From positions 1 to 5,421 of the forward strand of contig SKHQ01000058.1 of assembly GCA_007116915.1 (NCBI GenBank): a DNA stretch of 5,421 nt. Reading direction: 5' to 3'. Positions within the stretch are counted from its first letter, which is position 1. Each line of letters begins with the position of its first letter. The position numbers were made by a program, and so were the translations under genes. The notes beneath the pieces were generated by a model, which was given only the letters and a program-made list of their open reading frames with translations, ran no database searches and was not told the origin of the DNA. Positions 5,206-5,421 of this stretch are shown piece by piece. Source of the stretch: Candidatus Methanomethylophilaceae archaeon (GTDB taxonomy: Archaea > Thermoplasmatota > Thermoplasmata > Methanomassiliicoccales > Methanomethylophilaceae).

Positions 5206-5421
5206 TCCCGGTCTTGAAACAAGATAGGTACTGCGGAGTCTTTGCCGGCAATCTACATTGAGGTGTTAGAAGAAGATTCGACAGAAAGGGCATCAACAAA
5301 TAAATTGTAGGTGTCGATGTCAAATCATTGATTATTTAGCAATGAGTCTAACCCCTGGACATTTTTTCAAAGGTGAAATAGTTCATAATAATTACATATC
5401 CGTCTGTTCACCAATGCCATG

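Larger units (their letters stand above)
5093..5421. other. Non-coding region upstream of crtI, 329 nt to the right edge
   Basis: No convincing gene is seen on either strand: reading frames are short and lack family features. Besides the promoter and inverted repeat next to crtI, it holds perfect 10-bp palindromes AACAATTGTT (5163-5172) and TTGCCGGCAA (5242-5251), an imperfect direct repeat around CAATTGT, a hairpin TCTTG/CAAGA (5212-5224), an inverted repeat TCATTG/CAATGA (5325-5345), and T6 runs at 5151-5156 and 5362-5367. The stretch 5200-5290 is visibly richer in G+C than its flanks. At the extreme right, ATG codons occur on both strands (5414 on +, 5420 on -). The - strand one closes after 17 codons, and the + strand one leaves the window at once, so no edge gene can be called. 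Confidence 0.55.

Noticed and set aside
5372..5420. Edge gene on the - strand starting at ATG 5420
   Set aside because: The frame closes after 17 codons and gives no recognisable peptide.
5384..5421. Rightward gene starting at ATG 5414 with a TATA-like stretch about 25 nt upstream
   Set aside because: Only a few codons are inside the window, so it cannot be told from chance in AT-rich DNA.
1..5421. CRISPR array, tRNA or rRNA genes, insertion sequence or attachment sites
   Set aside because: No spaced direct repeats of suitable length, no tRNA-like cloverleaf, no transposase-like frame and no flanking terminal repeats were seen.

Overview
The window looks like archaeal chromosomal DNA, probably from a euryarchaeon and perhaps of the Thermoplasmata type. 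The signs are BRE/TATA-like boxes in AT-rich gaps, one gene that fits a leaderless transcript, frequent TTG starts and a prenyltransferase resembling haloarchaeal lycopene elongases. The lineage call is inference from remembered family features, not a database match. Coding DNA is close to balanced in GC, while both edge gaps are clearly AT-rich.

Left part, + strand (143-1083): a two-gene unit. A small protein with four predicted membrane segments overlaps by 4 nt (ATGA) a flavodoxin-fold protein of the HemG/protoporphyrinogen-oxidase type. A TATA box sits about 25 nt before the ATG of the first gene, so that transcript is probably leaderless.

Central and right part, - strand (5068 down to 1098): a compact four-gene operon, crtI-type phytoene desaturase, crtB-type phytoene synthase, a UbiA-family prenyltransferase best read as a lycopene elongase, and a protein-L-isoaspartate O-methyltransferase-like (PCMT) enzyme. 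The gaps are 15, 2 and 0 nt. Together the first three would condense two GGPP to phytoene, desaturate it toward lycopene, and add C5 prenyl units to give a C45/C50 carotenoid. No crtE, crtD, cruF or cyclase lies in the window, so the end product cannot be fixed. The PCMT-like gene is an unexpected fourth member: it is either simply co-transcribed or acts on something in this pathway. The two units converge with only 14 nt between stop codons (1083 and 1098).

Right edge (5093-5421): 329 nt without a convincing gene. It holds the crt promoter region, a perfect 6+6 inverted repeat near the predicted transcription start, a pair of CAATTGT-type repeats, and a more GC-rich patch flanked by a + strand TATA box and a T6 run that could be a small RNA.

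Overall the window is a recognisable carotenoid locus and not a wholly new system. The points worth following are the attached methyltransferase, the TTG-rich starts, the possible operator and the structured upstream region.
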